Shown here piece by piece: positions 15,495-24,028 of a stretch of 64,000 nucleotides of DNA. The stretch is from positions 248,001 through 312,000 of the forward strand of contig JAEYNX010000020.1 of the NCBI GenBank assembly GCA_023412215.1, in the 5' to 3' direction. The translations under genes were made by a program, and so were the position numbers. The stretch's first letter is position 1. Every line of letters begins with the position of its first letter. The notes beneath the pieces were generated by a model. The model did not search any database. It saw only the letters and a program-made list of their open reading frames with translations, and was not told the DNA's origin. The DNA is from Bacillota bacterium (GTDB lineage Bacteria; Bacillota; Clostridia; Oscillospirales; Ruminococcaceae).

Positions 15495-15522
15495 AACGAA
15501 TTGAACATAAGGAGGCGGCTGA

Positions 15523-18129
15523 ATGAAGCTGCTGGCAGTGGACGGCAACAGCATATTAAACCGCGCGTTTTACGGCATCAAGCTGCTCACCACCAAGGAC
15601 GGTACCTATACCAACGCCATTTATGGCTTTATGAATATTCTGCTCAAGGTGTGCGACGACATCGCGCCCGACGGGGTGGCGGTGGCGTTTGACCTGCACG
15701 CCCTCACCTTCAGGCACCAGATGTTCGACGCCTACAAGGCGGGACGCAAGGGCATGCCGGACGAGCTGCGCGCGCAGGTGCCGCTCATGAAGGAGCTGCT
15801 TACGGCGCTGGGCTACAGGATCGTGGAGCTGGAGGGGTATGAGGCCGACGACATCCTAGGTACCCTCGCCGCGGCCTGCGAAAGAACCGGCGACGACTGC
15901 GTGATCGCCACGGGCGACCGTGACAGCCTGCAGCTGGTCTCGGACAAGGTGACGGTTCGCCTTGCCGCCACCAAGATGGGCAGGCCGGAGACGGTGATCT
16001 ATGATGTGGACAAGATCCAAGAGGTGTACGGCGTCGCCCCGCCGCAGATGATCGACGTCAAGGCGCTGATGGGTGATGCGAGCGACAACATCCCCGGCGT
16101 TGCGGGCATCGGTGAAAAAACGGCACTTTCGCTCATCCAGGCATATCATGATATTGAAAACCTATATAGTCAGTTAGAGACCGCGCCCGACATCAAAGAC
16201 GGCGTAAAGGCAAAGCTTAGGGCGGGGGGAGAATCCGCGCGGATGAGCTATACCCTCGCGAAGATCTGCCGCGAGGTACCCATTGAAACAGACCCCGCCG
16301 CGTACCGCAAAACGGGCGGGGACCCGTCAAAGGCCGCGGAGCTGTTAAACCGGCTCGAGCTGTTTACCCTCGTAAAGCGCCTGAATATCACGGTAGCCGC
16401 GGCGCCGCAGGCAAAGCCGGCCGAGAAGGCGGCGGCCAACGTCAGGATACTGTTTAGCTGTTCAGCGGACGATATAGGTGAACTGGTGCAGTCGGCCTCC
16501 GGGCAGGGAGCCACTCCCTTATGCTTTTTGTGCCGCTTTAACGCAAGCGGGCTTGCCGCCCTTTACCTGTACGCAAACGGCACCCTTGCCGCGGCAGAGC
16601 AGGGCACGGAGAGCTTTGACGAGATGGTGCGCGCAGTGCTTTCCTCCCCGGTGCCTAAGGTGACACACGATGTAAAGCCCGCCTACCGCTGGGCGATGGA
16701 GCAGGGCATCGAGCTGCAAAACGTGGTGTGCGACCTCGCCCTTGCCGCCTACCTGATAAACCCCCTGGCGTCGGGCTATGAGCTGGACCGTCTGTGCGCC
16801 GAGTACGGCGTGGCACCGTTTGACACCCCCCTGATGCCCGAGCTTGCGGGTATCGCCTCGGTGTACGGGCTGTACCGGAAGCTGTGGGCAAAGATCGACG
16901 AATACGCGCAGGTAAACCTGCTGTGTAACATAGAGATACCGCTTGCCAAGGTGCTGGCCTCGATGGAGAGCATCGGCTTTCACATCGACGTCCAGGGCAT
17001 CACCTCCTTCGGGCAGGCGCTGGATGTGGATATCGCGCGCTTGGCCGAGGATATCTACGCCCTTGCGGACGGGGCGTTTAACATCAACTCACCCAAGCAG
17101 CTCGGCGAGGTGCTGTTTAACAGGCTGGGGCTGCCGTCGGGCAAAAAAACCAAGAGCGGCTTTTCTACGAACGCTGAGGTGCTGGAGGGGCTGCGCGGCA
17201 AGCATGAGATCGTAGACAGCATCTTAGAATACCGAAAGCTGATGAAGCTGAAATCCACCTACGTAGACGGGCTTTTGCGGCAGGCGCGGGAGGACGGCAC
17301 CGTGCACACCAGCTTTAACCAAACCGAAACCCGCACGGGGCGCATCAGCTCCACCGAGCCGAACCTGCAGAACATCCCCGTGCGCACCAAGCTGGGCAGC
17401 GAGCTGCGCAAGTTCTTTGTGCCCGGCGAGGGCTGCACCTTAATCGATGCCGACTATTCGCAGATCGAGCTGCGCGTGCTCGCCCATATGTCAAGCGACC
17501 ACAACATGATCGAGGCCTTTAGGCAGGGTATCGACATCCACACCAAAACCGCCTCGCAGGTGTTTGATATGCCGGAGGAGATGGTGACGCCGCTCATGCG
17601 CAGCCGCGCCAAGGCGGTAAACTTCGGTATTGTGTACGGCATCGGCGCATTCTCGCTGTCTCAGGATATTAATGTTAGCGTGAGTGAGGCCGATAAATAT
17701 ATAAAAAGCTATCTTGCCACCTACAGCGGCGTGCGCGAGTATATGGAGGATGCAGTGGAGTTCGGCAGGGAGTACGGCTACGCCAAGACGATGTTTAACC
17801 GCCGCCGCAGCCTGCCCGAGATCACCGCCGCAAACCGGAACATCAAGGCGTTCGGCGAGCGGGTGGCGATGAACACCCCTATTCAGGGCACAGCCGCCGA
17901 CATCATCAAGATTGCGATGGTGAAGGTTTACGAGCGCTTAAAGCGCGAGGGGCTAAAGGCAAGGCTGATATTGCAAATCCACGACGAGCTGATTGTAGAA
18001 GCACCTTTTGGCGAAGCAAACACCGCGGCAATCATACTAAAAGAAGAGATGGAAAACGCTGTAGCACTAAAGGTTCCCTTGCTGGTTGACGCTCACACGG
18101 GCGAAAACTGGTACACCGCAAAGGGGTAA
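15523..18129 (+). CDS. polA: DNA polymerase I
   Basis: 868 residues. The N-terminal 5'-3' exonuclease (1-290) has AVDGNSILNRAFYG, YEADDILGTLA, ATGDRDSLQLV and the helix-hairpin-helix DNIPGVAGIGEKTAL. The middle domain (about 305-460) has lost the 3'-5' exonuclease acidic motifs: no DxE pair is found where E. coli has D355/E357, so proofreading is probably absent, as in Bacillus and Thermus. The polymerase domain has motif A DADYSQIELRVLAH, motif B RSRAKAVNFGIVYGIG and motif C LQIHDELIVEAP. The enzyme acts in Okazaki fragment processing and repair. The start has AAGGAGG upstream. Phosphatase, rimI and tsaD genes follow on the same strand. Confidence 0.96.
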   Translation: MKLLAVDGNSILNRAFYGIKLLTTKDGTYTNAIYGFMNILLKVCDDIAPDGVAVAFDLHALTFRHQMFDAYKAGRKGMPDELRAQVPLMKELLTALGYRIVELEGYEADDILGTLAAACERTGDDCVIATGDRDSLQLVSDKVTVRLAATKMGRPETVIYDVDKIQEVYGVAPPQMIDVKALMGDASDNIPGVAGIGEKTALSLIQAYHDIENLYSQLETAPDIKDGVKAKLRAGGESARMSYTLAKICREVPIETDPAAYRKTGGDPSKAAELLNRLELFTLVKRLNITVAAAPQAKPAEKAAANVRILFSCSADDIGELVQSASGQGATPLCFLCRFNASGLAALYLYANGTLAAAEQGTESFDEMVRAVLSSPVPKVTHDVKPAYRWAMEQGIELQNVVCDLALAAYLINPLASGYELDRLCAEYGVAPFDTPLMPELAGIASVYGLYRKLWAKIDEYAQVNLLCNIEIPLAKVLASMESIGFHIDVQGITSFGQALDVDIARLAEDIYALADGAFNINSPKQLGEVLFNRLGLPSGKKTKSGFSTNAEVLEGLRGKHEIVDSILEYRKLMKLKSTYVDGLLRQAREDGTVHTSFNQTETRTGRISSTEPNLQNIPVRTKLGSELRKFFVPGEGCTLIDADYSQIELRVLAHMSSDHNMIEAFRQGIDIHTKTASQVFDMPEEMVTPLMRSRAKAVNFGIVYGIGAFSLSQDINVSVSEADKYIKSYLATYSGVREYMEDAVEFGREYGYAKTMFNRRRSLPEITAANRNIKAFGERVAMNTPIQGTAADIIKIAMVKVYERLKREGLKARLILQIHDELIVEAPFGEANTAAIILKEEMENAVALKVPLLVDAHTGENWYTAKG

Positions 18130-18167
18130 GCCTGCCATCCGAGTAGCAGCACAAAGAGGGGATGACT

Positions 18168-18683
18168 ATGATAAAGATTTTATACGTCTGCACGGGTAAC
18201 ACCTGCCGCAGCCCGATGGCTCAGGGCTTATGCCAGAAGTACATCAGCGAGAACATGCTGGTGGGGCAGTTTGGCTGCGCAAGCGCGGGGCTGGACGTGA
18301 AGCCCGGCTCTCCCATCAGCGAAAATGCGTGGACGGTTATGAACGAAATCGGCATTGACATGTCGTCGCATCGTGCCAAGATGGTGACGCAGGACATGAT
18401 GCAGGAAGCCGATTATGTCTATACCATGTCCAGCACCCATAAGAATATGCTCGAGGCCTTGTTCCCCAAGGAGGCGGATAAGATTCGGGTGCTGGGTCAC
18501 CCCATCTTTGACCCGTACGGGCAGAATTTGGAGTTTTACCGCTTTTCGCGCGACAGCTTAAAGGATAAGGTGTATACGGCGATGGACAGCCTGCTGGACG
18601 ACCTTGCCGAGCAACGAGCAAAAGAGGAGGAGGAACAGCACAAAGCGCAGCTGTTCGGGAATATCTATGGAAGATACTATTGA
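18168..18683 (+). CDS. Low-molecular-weight protein phosphatase, YwlE-like (arginine phosphatase candidate)
   Basis: 171 residues. The phosphate loop is CTGNTCRS, fitting Cx5R(S/T). The Thr before the second Cys is the residue that in Bacillus YwlE favours phospho-arginine over phospho-tyrosine, so a protein-arginine phosphatase is likely. The general-acid region reads FDPYGQ near residue 124, keeping the Asp-Pro. A hydrophilic C-terminal tail (about 145-171, AEQRAKEEEEQHK) is longer than usual. The start is the second of two ATGs, six bases after AGAGGGG; the first abuts the ribosome site. It overlaps rimI by 17 bases. In Firmicutes such phosphatases oppose the McsB kinase that marks proteins for ClpC-ClpP; no mcsB is in this window. 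Confidence 0.87.
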   Translation: MIKILYVCTGNTCRSPMAQGLCQKYISENMLVGQFGCASAGLDVKPGSPISENAWTVMNEIGIDMSSHRAKMVTQDMMQEADYVYTMSSTHKNMLEALFPKEADKIRVLGHPIFDPYGQNLEFYRFSRDSLKDKVYTAMDSLLDDLAEQRAKEEEEQHKAQLFGNIYGRYY

Positions 18684-19128
18684 CCGACAACCGGTAAAGA
18701 TCGTGCCGCTCGCGGCTGGGTATATCGAGGCCCTTGCAGAGCTGGAACGGGAATGCTTTTCGTCGCCTTGGAGCTACGAGGGTCTGTTGGAGGAGCTCTC
18801 CAACCCCATGGCGGTGTTCCGCGTGGCGATGGTCGGCGGCGAGGTGGCGGGGTACGTGGGGATGCACCATGTCTTGGACGAGGGCTACATCACCAACGTC
18901 GCCGTCAAGGAAGAGTTGCGCCGCAAGGGTATCGCGCGGCTGCTGCTGCGGGCGCTAAAGGCCTACGGCGAAGAAAACGAGATGGCGTTTATCACGCTGG
19001 AGGTGCGCGTTTCCAACCTCGCGGCCATCGAGCTTTACCGCTCGGTAGGCTTCGAGACGGCGGGCATCCGCCGCGGCTTTTACACCGGCCCCACCGAGGA
19101 CGCGCTGATGATGACCTTATCCTACTAA
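18667..19128 (+). CDS. rimI: Ribosomal protein S18 alanine N-acetyltransferase
   Basis: 153 residues of the GNAT fold: an N-terminal ECFSSPWSYEGLLEEL segment typical of RimI, strands AVFRVAMVGGEVAGYVGMH and EGYITNVAVKEELRRKGIARLLL (acetyl-CoA loop R-R-K-G-I-A), then TLEVRVSNLAAIELYRSVGF and the RimI-like GIRRGFYTGPTEDALMM tail. It would acetylate the N-terminal residue of ribosomal S18, although in Firmicutes the substrate is often unproven. The start at 18667 gives normal length; a longer frame would run far into the phosphatase gene. Its place before tsaD is the common Firmicutes order, but tsaB and tsaE, usual neighbours, are not here. Confidence 0.9.
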   Translation: MEDTIDRQPVKIVPLAAGYIEALAELERECFSSPWSYEGLLEELSNPMAVFRVAMVGGEVAGYVGMHHVLDEGYITNVAVKEELRRKGIARLLLRALKAYGEENEMAFITLEVRVSNLAAIELYRSVGFETAGIRRGFYTGPTEDALMMTLSY

Positions 19129-19403
19129 GGTATGCGCCTTTAATACATACGCGCTGCAGACAGGAGCATGAATGTGGACGCTGAGGTTTTTGGGGCCGTG
19201 ATAGGCCTTTTGCGAGCACGATTGCTACGCGTTCGGCAACCTTCACCGTCGGGTGAGATTTGTACGGTATTCTACCTTGGGCACCGGCGGCGACTGCTGC
19301 CGGGATGCCTTTTTGAAGGTCGCGAAGACAAACAAGCCGTAAAGACGCTGCTTTGCCGGCGCACTACAAAACCGCAATGTAATAGAAAGACTGGGACTAT
19401 ATC

Positions 19404-20411
19404 ATGATCATTCTTGCAATAGAATCCTCCTGCGACGAAACGGCCGCCGCCGTGGTGGAAGACGGCAGAACGGTGCGTTCTTCGGTGGTGGCCTCGCAGA
19501 TAGACGAGCACCGCCGTTTTGGCGGCGTGGTGCCCGAGATTGCCTCGCGCATGCACACCGAGGCCGTCGTGCCCGTCACCGATCAGGCACTCGCCGAGGC
19601 GGGCATGACGCTCGGGGAGATCGACGCGGTGGCGGTCACCTATGCCCCCGGCCTGATCGGCGCGCTGCTCGTCGGGGTGAACTTTGCCAAGGGCCTCTGC
19701 CTTGCCGAGAATAAGCCGCTCATCCCCGTGCACCACATCAGGGGGCACATCGCGGCAAACTATATCGCCCACCCCGAGCTTGCCCCGCCGTTCTTGTGTC
19801 TGGTGGCCTCGGGCGGGCACAGTCATATCATCCTAGTGGAGGATTACACGCGTTTTCGCGTCATCGGGCGCACGCGGGACGACGCGGCGGGCGAGGCCTT
19901 CGATAAGGCCGCGCGCGCCATGGGCTTTCCTTACCCCGGCGGCGTGTATATCGATAAGGCCGCCGCCTTGGGCGACCCGAACGCTTATGCGCTGCCGCGC
20001 CCCAAGGTGGCCGACAGCGCGTACGACCTAAGCTTTTCCGGCCTTAAAACCGCCGTGATCAACCAGCTGCACAACGCCGAACAGAAGGGCGAGCAGGTGA
20101 ACAAAAACGACATGGCGGCCTCCTTTCAGCGCGCGGTGGTGGAGACCTTAACCTCCAAACTCATGGCGGCGGCGCAGGAGACCGGCAGCAAAACGGTGGT
20201 GGTGGCGGGCGGCGTCGCGGCCAACTCCGGCCTGCGCGCGGCCCTTTCGCAGGCCTGCGGGCAGCACCGCCTTACCCTTTACATGCCGCCGCTTTCGCTG
20301 TGCGGGGACAACGCCGCGATGATCGGCTCTCAGGGCTACTACGAGTATCTCGCGGGGCATACGGCGGGCCTCGCGCTCAACGCGCGCGCCAGCATGGCGG
20401 TGGACGAATAG
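19404..20411 (+). CDS. tsaD: tRNA N6-adenosine threonylcarbamoyltransferase
   Basis: Transfers the threonylcarbamoyl group to A37 of ANN-decoding tRNAs, with TsaB and TsaE. 335 residues, the usual length. It begins IILAIESSCDETAAAVVEDG (ASKHA nucleotide site). It has the metal-binding H111-I-R-G-H115, the LVASGGHSHI loop, GEAFDKAARAMG, FSGLKTAV and the C-terminal VAGGVAANSGLR and CGDNAAMIG blocks. A gap of 275 bases separates it from rimI; that stretch holds only a doubtful 79-codon frame (see rejected list), so tsaD may have its own promoter. A terminator follows. Confidence 0.96.
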   Translation: MIILAIESSCDETAAAVVEDGRTVRSSVVASQIDEHRRFGGVVPEIASRMHTEAVVPVTDQALAEAGMTLGEIDAVAVTYAPGLIGALLVGVNFAKGLCLAENKPLIPVHHIRGHIAANYIAHPELAPPFLCLVASGGHSHIILVEDYTRFRVIGRTRDDAAGEAFDKAARAMGFPYPGGVYIDKAAALGDPNAYALPRPKVADSAYDLSFSGLKTAVINQLHNAEQKGEQVNKNDMAASFQRAVVETLTSKLMAAAQETGSKTVVVAGGVAANSGLRAALSQACGQHRLTLYMPPLSLCGDNAAMIGSQGYYEYLAGHTAGLALNARASMAVDE

Positions 20412-20429
20412 GGCCCTACACAAAAATAT

Positions 20430-20484
20430 AAACCGGCTCACAGCGGTACAGGCTAGCTTGCCTGCGGCGGTGAGCCGGTTTTCT
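20430..20484 (+). terminator. Terminator after tsaD
   Basis: AACCGGCTCAC (20431-20441) pairs with GTGAGCCGGTT (20470-20480) around a 28-base, partly paired loop, followed by TTC. Confidence 0.75.
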
Positions 20485-20564
20485 GTAATATAAGGCGCTG
20501 TTTAAGAACACGGTTGATGGCACGGCATTTTGAATGGCATCTTGAGAATGAATAGTTAACCCTC

Positions 20565-21065
20565 CTAACCCTCATACGCCTGCCTTAAGGCCTGTATATC
20601 AATTTTCTTCATTTGGAGTAATGCGTTCATCACTCTTTCCGATTTTTCACGGTCAGGGTCGATAATCATCTCGGTGAGGTTCTCAGGAACGATTTGCCAC
20701 GATACTCCATACTTATCTTTGAGCCAACCGCATACTTGAGCATCTTTGTCTCCATCTTCGGACAGCCTTTCCCAATAATAGTCCAGCTCCTGTTGTGAAT
20801 CACAATTCACAATGAAGGATATTGCCTCTGTGAATTTGAATAGGGGGCCGCCATTTAGTGCTACGAATTCCTGCCCTTCCAGCTGAAATTCCACGGCCAT
20901 AACGGTTCCTTCTGATATTCCAGCGGTTTCATGCCGTATTCTTCCATAGTAAGTCGTTCTTCCGACCGCTGAATTCTTAAAAATCGAGGTATAAAACTTT
21001 ATGGCATCTTCCGCTTGGGTATCAAACCATAAGTTTGCCTGTATTTTTTGTATTTTGTTTTTCAT
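20565..21065 (-). CDS. VOC family protein (PhnB-like)
   Basis: 166 residues with the pattern of PhnB/3-demethylubiquinone methyltransferase-like VOC proteins: QANLWFDTQAEDAIKFYTSI at the start, GTVMAVEFQLEGQEFVALNGG in the middle and CGWLKDKYGVSWQIVP, then a helical tail that includes MNALLQMKKIDIQALRQAY. The tail tops the fold as in the YjdN/PhnB group. Members are dimeric beta-alpha-beta proteins; most lack a proven reaction. Base composition is more AT-rich than in neighbouring genes, which hints at recent acquisition. It stands alone and converges with tsaD. Confidence 0.88.
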   Translation of the reverse strand: MKNKIQKIQANLWFDTQAEDAIKFYTSIFKNSAVGRTTYYGRIRHETAGISEGTVMAVEFQLEGQEFVALNGGPLFKFTEAISFIVNCDSQQELDYYWERLSEDGDKDAQVCGWLKDKYGVSWQIVPENLTEMIIDPDREKSERVMNALLQMKKIDIQALRQAYEG

Positions 21066-21178
21066 CGCTTTTCTGCTTCGCCTTTTTACATTGAATAATT
21101 TCCGCTCGGAGGTTTCGTTAAATTACTTTCTATTATTCGGTTTATAACCGAAAATATTTGTTTCATCCATTACAAGGC

Positions 21179-21832
21179 TTAGCCTTCAAAATCGGCAGAA
21201 TGCTGCTGCGCGCGGTGCGCCTCGCTCTCGGCTTTGGAGTATACACAGCCGCAGTAATCCTGCCGGTAAAGCTGGTATTGCGCCGAAAGCTCAATGGAGC
21301 GCTTGTATCCGTTTTTCTTTTTAAAGTCGGCACACAGGTAGCGCACGCCGTATTCCCGCGCCAGCCGCTCGCCGATTTCATTGAGCTTCTCCGCGTTTTT
21401 GTAGGGGCTTATTGAAAGGGTGGTGGTGAAATAGTCATACCCGCCGCGCCTTGCCTCCTCTGCCGCCTCGCGCAGCCGCAGCTCGTAGCAGCGCGCGCAG
21501 CGCTCACCGCCCTCCTTTTCGTTTTCAAAGCCCTCGGCAAGCTCAAAGAAACGATCGGGGTCGTACCTGCCCTCCAACAGCCGCACGGGGTGCCGGAGCG
21601 GGAAGTCGGCGGCAAAGCGCCTTAACTCCTCCAGCCGCTTTTGGTACTCGGCGTCGGGGAAGATGTTGGGGTTATAATACAGCACCGTGATGGCGAAGGT
21701 CTGTGCCAGATACTCCAGCACATAGCTGCTGCAGGGCGCGCAGCAGGCGTGCAGCAGCAGGGTAGGGGCTTCATTCGCGGCCTGCGCCTGTGCGATGATA
21801 TCATCCAGTTCCTTTTGATAGTTGCGGTTCAC
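21179..21832 (-). CDS. queH: Epoxyqueuosine reductase QueH
   Basis: 217 residues from the GTG at 21832, which has GGAGG seven bases upstream; upstream codons do not fit the family. Conserved Cys motifs are visible: LLHACCAPCSSYV near residue 40, GGERCARCYELRLREAA near 120 and a C-terminal DYCGCVYS. These bind the 4Fe-4S cluster and a nearby metal. The enzyme reduces epoxyqueuosine to queuosine in tRNA, replacing QueG in many anaerobes. The ISPYKN and FKKKNGYKRSIELS blocks also fit. It is a single gene reading left, away from the nitroreductase gene. Confidence 0.92.
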   Translation of the reverse strand: MNRNYQKELDDIIAQAQAANEAPTLLLHACCAPCSSYVLEYLAQTFAITVLYYNPNIFPDAEYQKRLEELRRFAADFPLRHPVRLLEGRYDPDRFFELAEGFENEKEGGERCARCYELRLREAAEEARRGGYDYFTTTLSISPYKNAEKLNEIGERLAREYGVRYLCADFKKKNGYKRSIELSAQYQLYRQDYCGCVYSKAESEAHRAQQHSADFEG

Positions 21833-22014
21833 GGCGCTTCCTCCTTCACGGTTATACCAGCTCAAAACAGCTGTAGTTCGGTTCACGTTGCTATTCTTAT
21901 ACTTCGTTCTGGGACGAAGATTATTTGCAGTCCTACTATAGCACATCGCATCCGGTGCCGCAAGCGGGGCACCTGTGCCACAAAAAATACTGGTAAGAAT
22001 TCGCATAATAATGG

Positions 22015-22043
22015 TTGAAATTCTTAAAATACAGGTATATAAT
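22015..22043 (+). promoter_or_regulatory. Sigma-A promoter of the nitroreductase gene
   Basis: TTGAAA (22015-22020), 17 bases, TATAAT (22038-22043). It reads toward the gene at 22112. Confidence 0.75.
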
Positions 22044-22059
22044 AAGGGTATTGAATAAA

Positions 22060-22074
22060 ATACTAATTTAGTAT
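22060..22074. promoter_or_regulatory. Operator-like dyad downstream of the nitroreductase promoter
   Basis: ATACTAA-T-TTAGTAT is a perfect 15-base palindrome starting about 10 bases after the predicted transcription start. The TACTAAnTTTAGTA form is like operators of MarR/DUF24-type redox or quinone sensors, which often control nitroreductases. No such regulator is encoded next to it, so the binder is unknown. Confidence 0.5.
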
Positions 22075-22111
22075 ACTATAAGGTTGGACAACCATTTGGA
22101 AGGAGATTCTA

Positions 22112-22711
22112 ATGAATAACGGTTATTATGAGGCATTACAGCAGCGGCGCACCCAGTACGCCATCAGCGGCCAGTCGCCGGTACCCGACGAGCAGATTAT
22201 AGAGCGCGTCGAGTACGCGGTAAAGCATTCCCCCTCAGCCTTCAACTCCCAGAGTGCGCGCGCAGTCATCCTGTTTGGCGAAAACCATCAGACACTGTGG
22301 AGCAAAACGCTGGATATCCTTCAAAAAATCGTGCCGCCCGAGGCGTTTTCGTCCACGGAAGAGAAGATCAGGAGCTTTGCCGCAGGCCACGGAAGCGTGC
22401 TGTTCTTTGACGATACCGCCGTAACCGAGGGGCTGATGCAGGCCTTCCCGCTTTACAAAGATAACTTCCCCGTTTGGGCGCAGCAGGCGAACGGCATGCT
22501 GCAGCACGCGGTGTGGACGTCTCTCACCCTCGAGGGCCTGGGCGCCTCCCTGCAGCACTACAACCCCTTGATCGACGACGCCGTTAAAGAGGCCTTCGGC
22601 CTCCCGCAGCAGTGGAAGCTCATCGCCCAGATGCCGTTCGGTACCCCGACCGCGCCGCTCTCCCCCAAAGAGTTCCTGCCCGTCCAGGACCGCGTAAGGG
22701 TATTGCGGTAG
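22112..22711 (+). CDS. Nitroreductase family protein
   Basis: 199 residues. The flavin-binding pattern is QQRRTQYAISG at the start, AVKHSPSAFNSQSARAVILFG near residue 40 and QHAVWTSLTLEGLGASLQHYNP near 133, with MPFGTP close to the end. The protein belongs to the group that includes yeast Hbn1/Frm2-like and bacterial oxidoreductases acting on nitro compounds or quinones. FMN and NAD(P)H dependence is family knowledge. The start has GGAGA upstream. A consensus promoter and a perfect dyad precede it, so it is probably an inducible single-gene unit. Confidence 0.9.
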   Translation: MNNGYYEALQQRRTQYAISGQSPVPDEQIIERVEYAVKHSPSAFNSQSARAVILFGENHQTLWSKTLDILQKIVPPEAFSSTEEKIRSFAAGHGSVLFFDDTAVTEGLMQAFPLYKDNFPVWAQQANGMLQHAVWTSLTLEGLGASLQHYNPLIDDAVKEAFGLPQQWKLIAQMPFGTPTAPLSPKEFLPVQDRVRVLR

Positions 22712-22774
22712 TACTCATTTTTAAAATTGCATGGCAGCCGATTGCAGAGGGTACAGAATTTTGATATACTAACG

Positions 22775-23473
22775 ATGTCTTACTTCTTTCTGTGCCCTCT
22801 GTTTGTTGTGTACAGAGAGAAAATCTGCCGACAATTGAAGGTTATGTCATTGAAAAAGCAACTGCTGCTTAGAAACGTTCTCCCCGTAGCGCTGATGGCG
22901 GTGCTCGTTTTTGTAAAGCCCAGCGGCCTTGCCGTTACATTTGCGGTTCCTTATCTGCTCATTGAAAAGCTTGTAACCAAAACCCCCTTTGCCGAGATCG
23001 GTTTAAATATCAAAGGCCTGCTTAAGGACATACAAAAAAACTGGTGGCTGATGCTGCTGCCCGTTGTTTCCGGCATTGCCGCGGTCGCGTTATCGCAATT
23101 TCTGGTGCCCGAGTTCTTTGCCCACGTGCTGGAGCGCACCAAGCCGATTCTGGTAATGGACCAGCTTGCAGTGCTTATCCCGCAGCTGCTCCTTCTGGCG
23201 CTGGGCGAGGAGATTGCCTTCCGGGCGTTTATGCAGGGCAAGCTCATGGGCTGTATCAGGCCGGCGGGGGCTATCGTAATTACGTCGCTTCTGTTCGCGC
23301 TTGCGCACCTCTCGCAGGGGGCGCCTCTCGTGGTGGCCTACGACCTGCTGTTCATCTTCATAGATAGTTTGCTGTACGGGGTGTTGTTTTATAAAACAAA
23401 GAATGCCTATGTCAGCACCCTTTCTCATTTTATCGCCAATCTGGTGGGTATTTTGATTGTATTCGCCTTCTAG
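22775..23473 (+). CDS. CPBP family intramembrane glutamic endopeptidase
   Basis: About 232 residues with six or more membrane helices. The CPBP/Abi active-site motifs are visible: EEIAFRAFMQGKLMG (motif 1, EExxxR), FALAHLSQG (motif 2, His) and a late SHFIANLVG (motif 4, His). Relatives cleave prenylated or other peptides within the membrane, in bacteria often for bacteriocin self-immunity or processing. The start is uncertain: TTG 22727, ATG 22775 and ATG 22844 are all in frame, and only the last has a GAAGG, though very close. The gene follows the nitroreductase gene by 63 bases; a terminator closes the unit. Confidence 0.85.
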   Translation: MSYFFLCPLFVVYREKICRQLKVMSLKKQLLLRNVLPVALMAVLVFVKPSGLAVTFAVPYLLIEKLVTKTPFAEIGLNIKGLLKDIQKNWWLMLLPVVSGIAAVALSQFLVPEFFAHVLERTKPILVMDQLAVLIPQLLLLALGEEIAFRAFMQGKLMGCIRPAGAIVITSLLFALAHLSQGAPLVVAYDLLFIFIDSLLYGVLFYKTKNAYVSTLSHFIANLVGILIVFAF

Positions 23474-23493
23474 CTTTTATATAGGGATTTATT

Positions 23494-23533
23494 AAAGCTG
23501 TGGCTGCTTTAGGGGCGGCCACAGCTTTTTTTA
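23494..23533 (+). terminator. Terminator after the CPBP protease gene
   Basis: AAAGCTGTGGC pairs with GCCACAGCTTT and is followed by TTTTT; a strong rho-independent form. Confidence 0.9.
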
Positions 23534-23596
23534 CCGCAGGCAAGGCAATAAAATGGGCCAAAGCGGCGCTTTGACCCGAAGAAAACACGGCTTTAT

Positions 23597-24028
23597 TTAG
23601 TAGACGCCATAATCGGACATAGAGGAGAGCATCGCGAACAGCCCGCCGCCGGTGAGCAGCATAATCACAAGCCCCAGCGCCAAGCCGATAACGCCCATGA
23701 GCAAAACGGCGCGCGCGTAGTTTTTCTTGTTGGGGTTTTCATTGGAGCTAAAGGCCCATACCAGCAGCATGATGAATCCGACAATCGGGATACCGCCGAC
23801 AATCATCATAAGGATGTAGCTGCCAAGGCCAAGGACAGGCGCTACCTCTCCTGCCTGCGGAGCCGCCTGATAAACAGGTGCCTGATATTGGGGGCGCGGC
23901 GGTTGATACTGGGGCGGCTGGGGGCTAACGGGGGCACCCTGCTCGTTGGCGGGCTTGCCGCACGAGGGGCAGAACCTGCCGTTCGGGTCTAGCGGCGCGC
24001 CGCAGGCGGAACAATTGGTTTGTGACAT
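23597..24028 (-). CDS. Zinc-ribbon membrane protein with Pro/Gln-rich linker
   Basis: 143 residues. The N-terminal zinc ribbon CSACGAPLDPNGRFCPSC has two CxxC pairs. A linker (about 25-65) is rich in Pro, Gln and Tyr (QPPQYQPPRPQYQ, then QAPVYQAAPQAG). Two membrane segments follow (about 72-95 and 108-135). Proteins of this make-up are common in Clostridia and unassigned; the two-helix part resembles DUF4190-like or interferon-induced-like small membrane domains. The start is decided by AGGAGG six bases before the ATG at 24028; a longer frame begins at 24088 without a ribosome site. It converges with the CPBP gene. No role can be given. Confidence 0.78.
   Translation of the reverse strand: MSQTNCSACGAPLDPNGRFCPSCGKPANEQGAPVSPQPPQYQPPRPQYQAPVYQAAPQAGEVAPVLGLGSYILMMIVGGIPIVGFIMLLVWAFSSNENPNKKNYARAVLLMGVIGLALGLVIMLLTGGGLFAMLSSMSDYGVY

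Noticed and set aside
19168..19407. 79-codon frame between rimI and tsaD with a GGAG just upstream
   Set aside because: The peptide is Arg/Leu-rich with scattered Cys, has no recognisable fold and runs into the tsaD start; codon use is poor. More likely a chance frame in the leader of tsaD.
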